From: Mesostigma viride
Taxonomy: Eukaryota; Streptophyta; Mesostigmatophyceae; Mesostigmatales; Mesostigmataceae
Length of the DNA: 64,000 bases
NCBI GenBank assembly: GCA_009746045.1
Contig: RPFO01000041.1
Span: 6,199,323 to 6,263,322 of the forward strand
Direction: 5' to 3'
The stretch's first letter is position 1. Every line of letters begins with the position of its first letter. The translations under genes were made by a program, and so were the position numbers. This document shows positions 63,248 through 64,000 of the stretch, piece after piece. The notes beneath the pieces were generated by a model. The model was not told the origin of the DNA and did no database searches. It worked only from the letters and a program-made list of their open reading frames with translations.

Positions 63248-64000
63248 AGGACAACAGGAGCAATAAAGAGTTAGATAGCGAAAAAAGGTGTACCATTCCA
63301 GGGGTTATGCTGGGGGGAAGCCTGCATTGCACCATCCGTGACTGCAATGTCAGGTTGGGTCTGTATCGGGTGTCATGGTGACTTCCGGTCACCGAGTTAT
63401 GCGAGAGCCTGTTCCTCCGCAGGATCGCATGGTTAAAGGTGTAAAGGGTGAGTAGAAACAGCACTACCAGGAAGCGTCCAGCTTCCTGAGCTGTTCTACT
63501 GCTATTCCAGGTCCATTTGTAGTGAGCCGTCACGCTATTCTGTATGCCTCTAGGCATCAGCCGTACTTCCTGTACGCCTTGCCAGCCGACATCACAGATA
63601 GCGTGGCGGGCCGCGTTGGTCCGTACGGCAACTCGGATAAGAAAGTACGCCGTATTGTACGGTACCGACGCTTTGGACCGCGTACGCCGTACGATTTTCG
63701 CTGTTTTTCACTTTGGACTTAGCCGATTTCGGAAGTGCGTAGGGTGGGGGGGCAGGTGTCACGCGAGATTGAGGCCCAGGAACCTGTCCGCGGTGCTGAG
63801 ATAGCAGAAATTGCAGCGAGTGCATAGCTACTCCCTAGTAAGATACGCGCGTGACAGTGCACCTTTTTCCTTTTTGACAGGATTTTTTATTGCGTGGGAG
63901 AAAAGCTGTAAGGGGACAGCCTGGCAGAATCATAAGCGTGCAGTTCTAGAAGGACGCGGAAAATTGACGAGGAAAATGGACAAGGAAAATGGACGAGGAA
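63248..64000. other. sequence beyond the nested block, no gene seen
   Basis: AGGAC at 63248-63252 is the right-hand target duplication of the outer element, so this should be the continuation of the LINE upstream region. No recognisable protein was found. A GGTGACTTCCGGTCACC palindrome lies near 63377. The window ends in a short tandem repeat (GACGAGGAAAATG / GACAAGGAAAATG) from about 63966. Confidence 0.5.

Overview
This is a nuclear eukaryotic window, probably from a green alga, made almost entirely of transposable elements. Evidence for a eukaryote: introns, a type II membrane glycosyltransferase gene, LTR and LINE retrotransposons, hAT and piggyBac relatives, and long pentanucleotide arrays. 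TGTAA poly(A)-like signals after the first ORF and a GT29 sialyltransferase-like gene point to chlorophytes or prasinophytes. The (TATGT)n and (GGGGC)n arrays recall repeat-rich prasinophytes such as Cymbomonas, but that assignment is tentative.

Layout. 1-0.9 kb: one unrecognised ORF. 0.9-2.2 kb: hAT-like element with an 8-bp target-site duplication (TSD). 2.6-5.5 kb: internally deleted piggyBac-like element in a TTAA site whose empty form is also present in the window. 5.5-7.4 kb: short tandem repeats. 7.4-17.7 kb (minus): the one convincing host gene, GT29-like, modelled as three exons; its 8.6-kb intron holds pentanucleotide arrays and a full Copia-like element (family 1, 8810-15005). 18.2-18.6 kb: 400-bp MITE. 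18.6-25.4 kb (minus): decayed APE-type LINE broken by two DNA elements (21567-22225 and 23244-24943).

25.66-63.25 kb is one nested structure. An outer Copia-like element of family 2 (minus strand; LTRs 25662-26117 and 62792-63247; TSD AGGAC) was hit by three retroelements: a family 3 Copia-like element (27696-35499, plus, TSD CATAG); a second family 2 copy (38022-48535, minus, TSD CAGGG), itself carrying a 1778-bp DNA element and a 205-bp foreign piece in gag; and a Ty3/gypsy element (48875-59602, plus). Removing insertions and one TSD copy each leaves 8526 bp for the outer copy and 8527 bp for the inner copy, which strongly supports the reading.

Most unusual. (1) The Ty3/gypsy element encodes a C5-cytosine methyltransferase between protease and RT and a C-terminal PHD finger, and its terminal repeats are arranged A1-ORFs-B1-A2-B2, the split-direct-repeat layout of some DIRS-group elements, although it has a DDE integrase and no visible tyrosine recombinase. 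(2) All three Copia-like families share the order gag-IN-PR-RT-RH, an RT box HGDD in place of YVDD, a protease motif D-T-[QMN]-[AS], and LTR ends AGTT...AACT in place of TG...CA. They look like one divergent clade. All identities were judged by eye.
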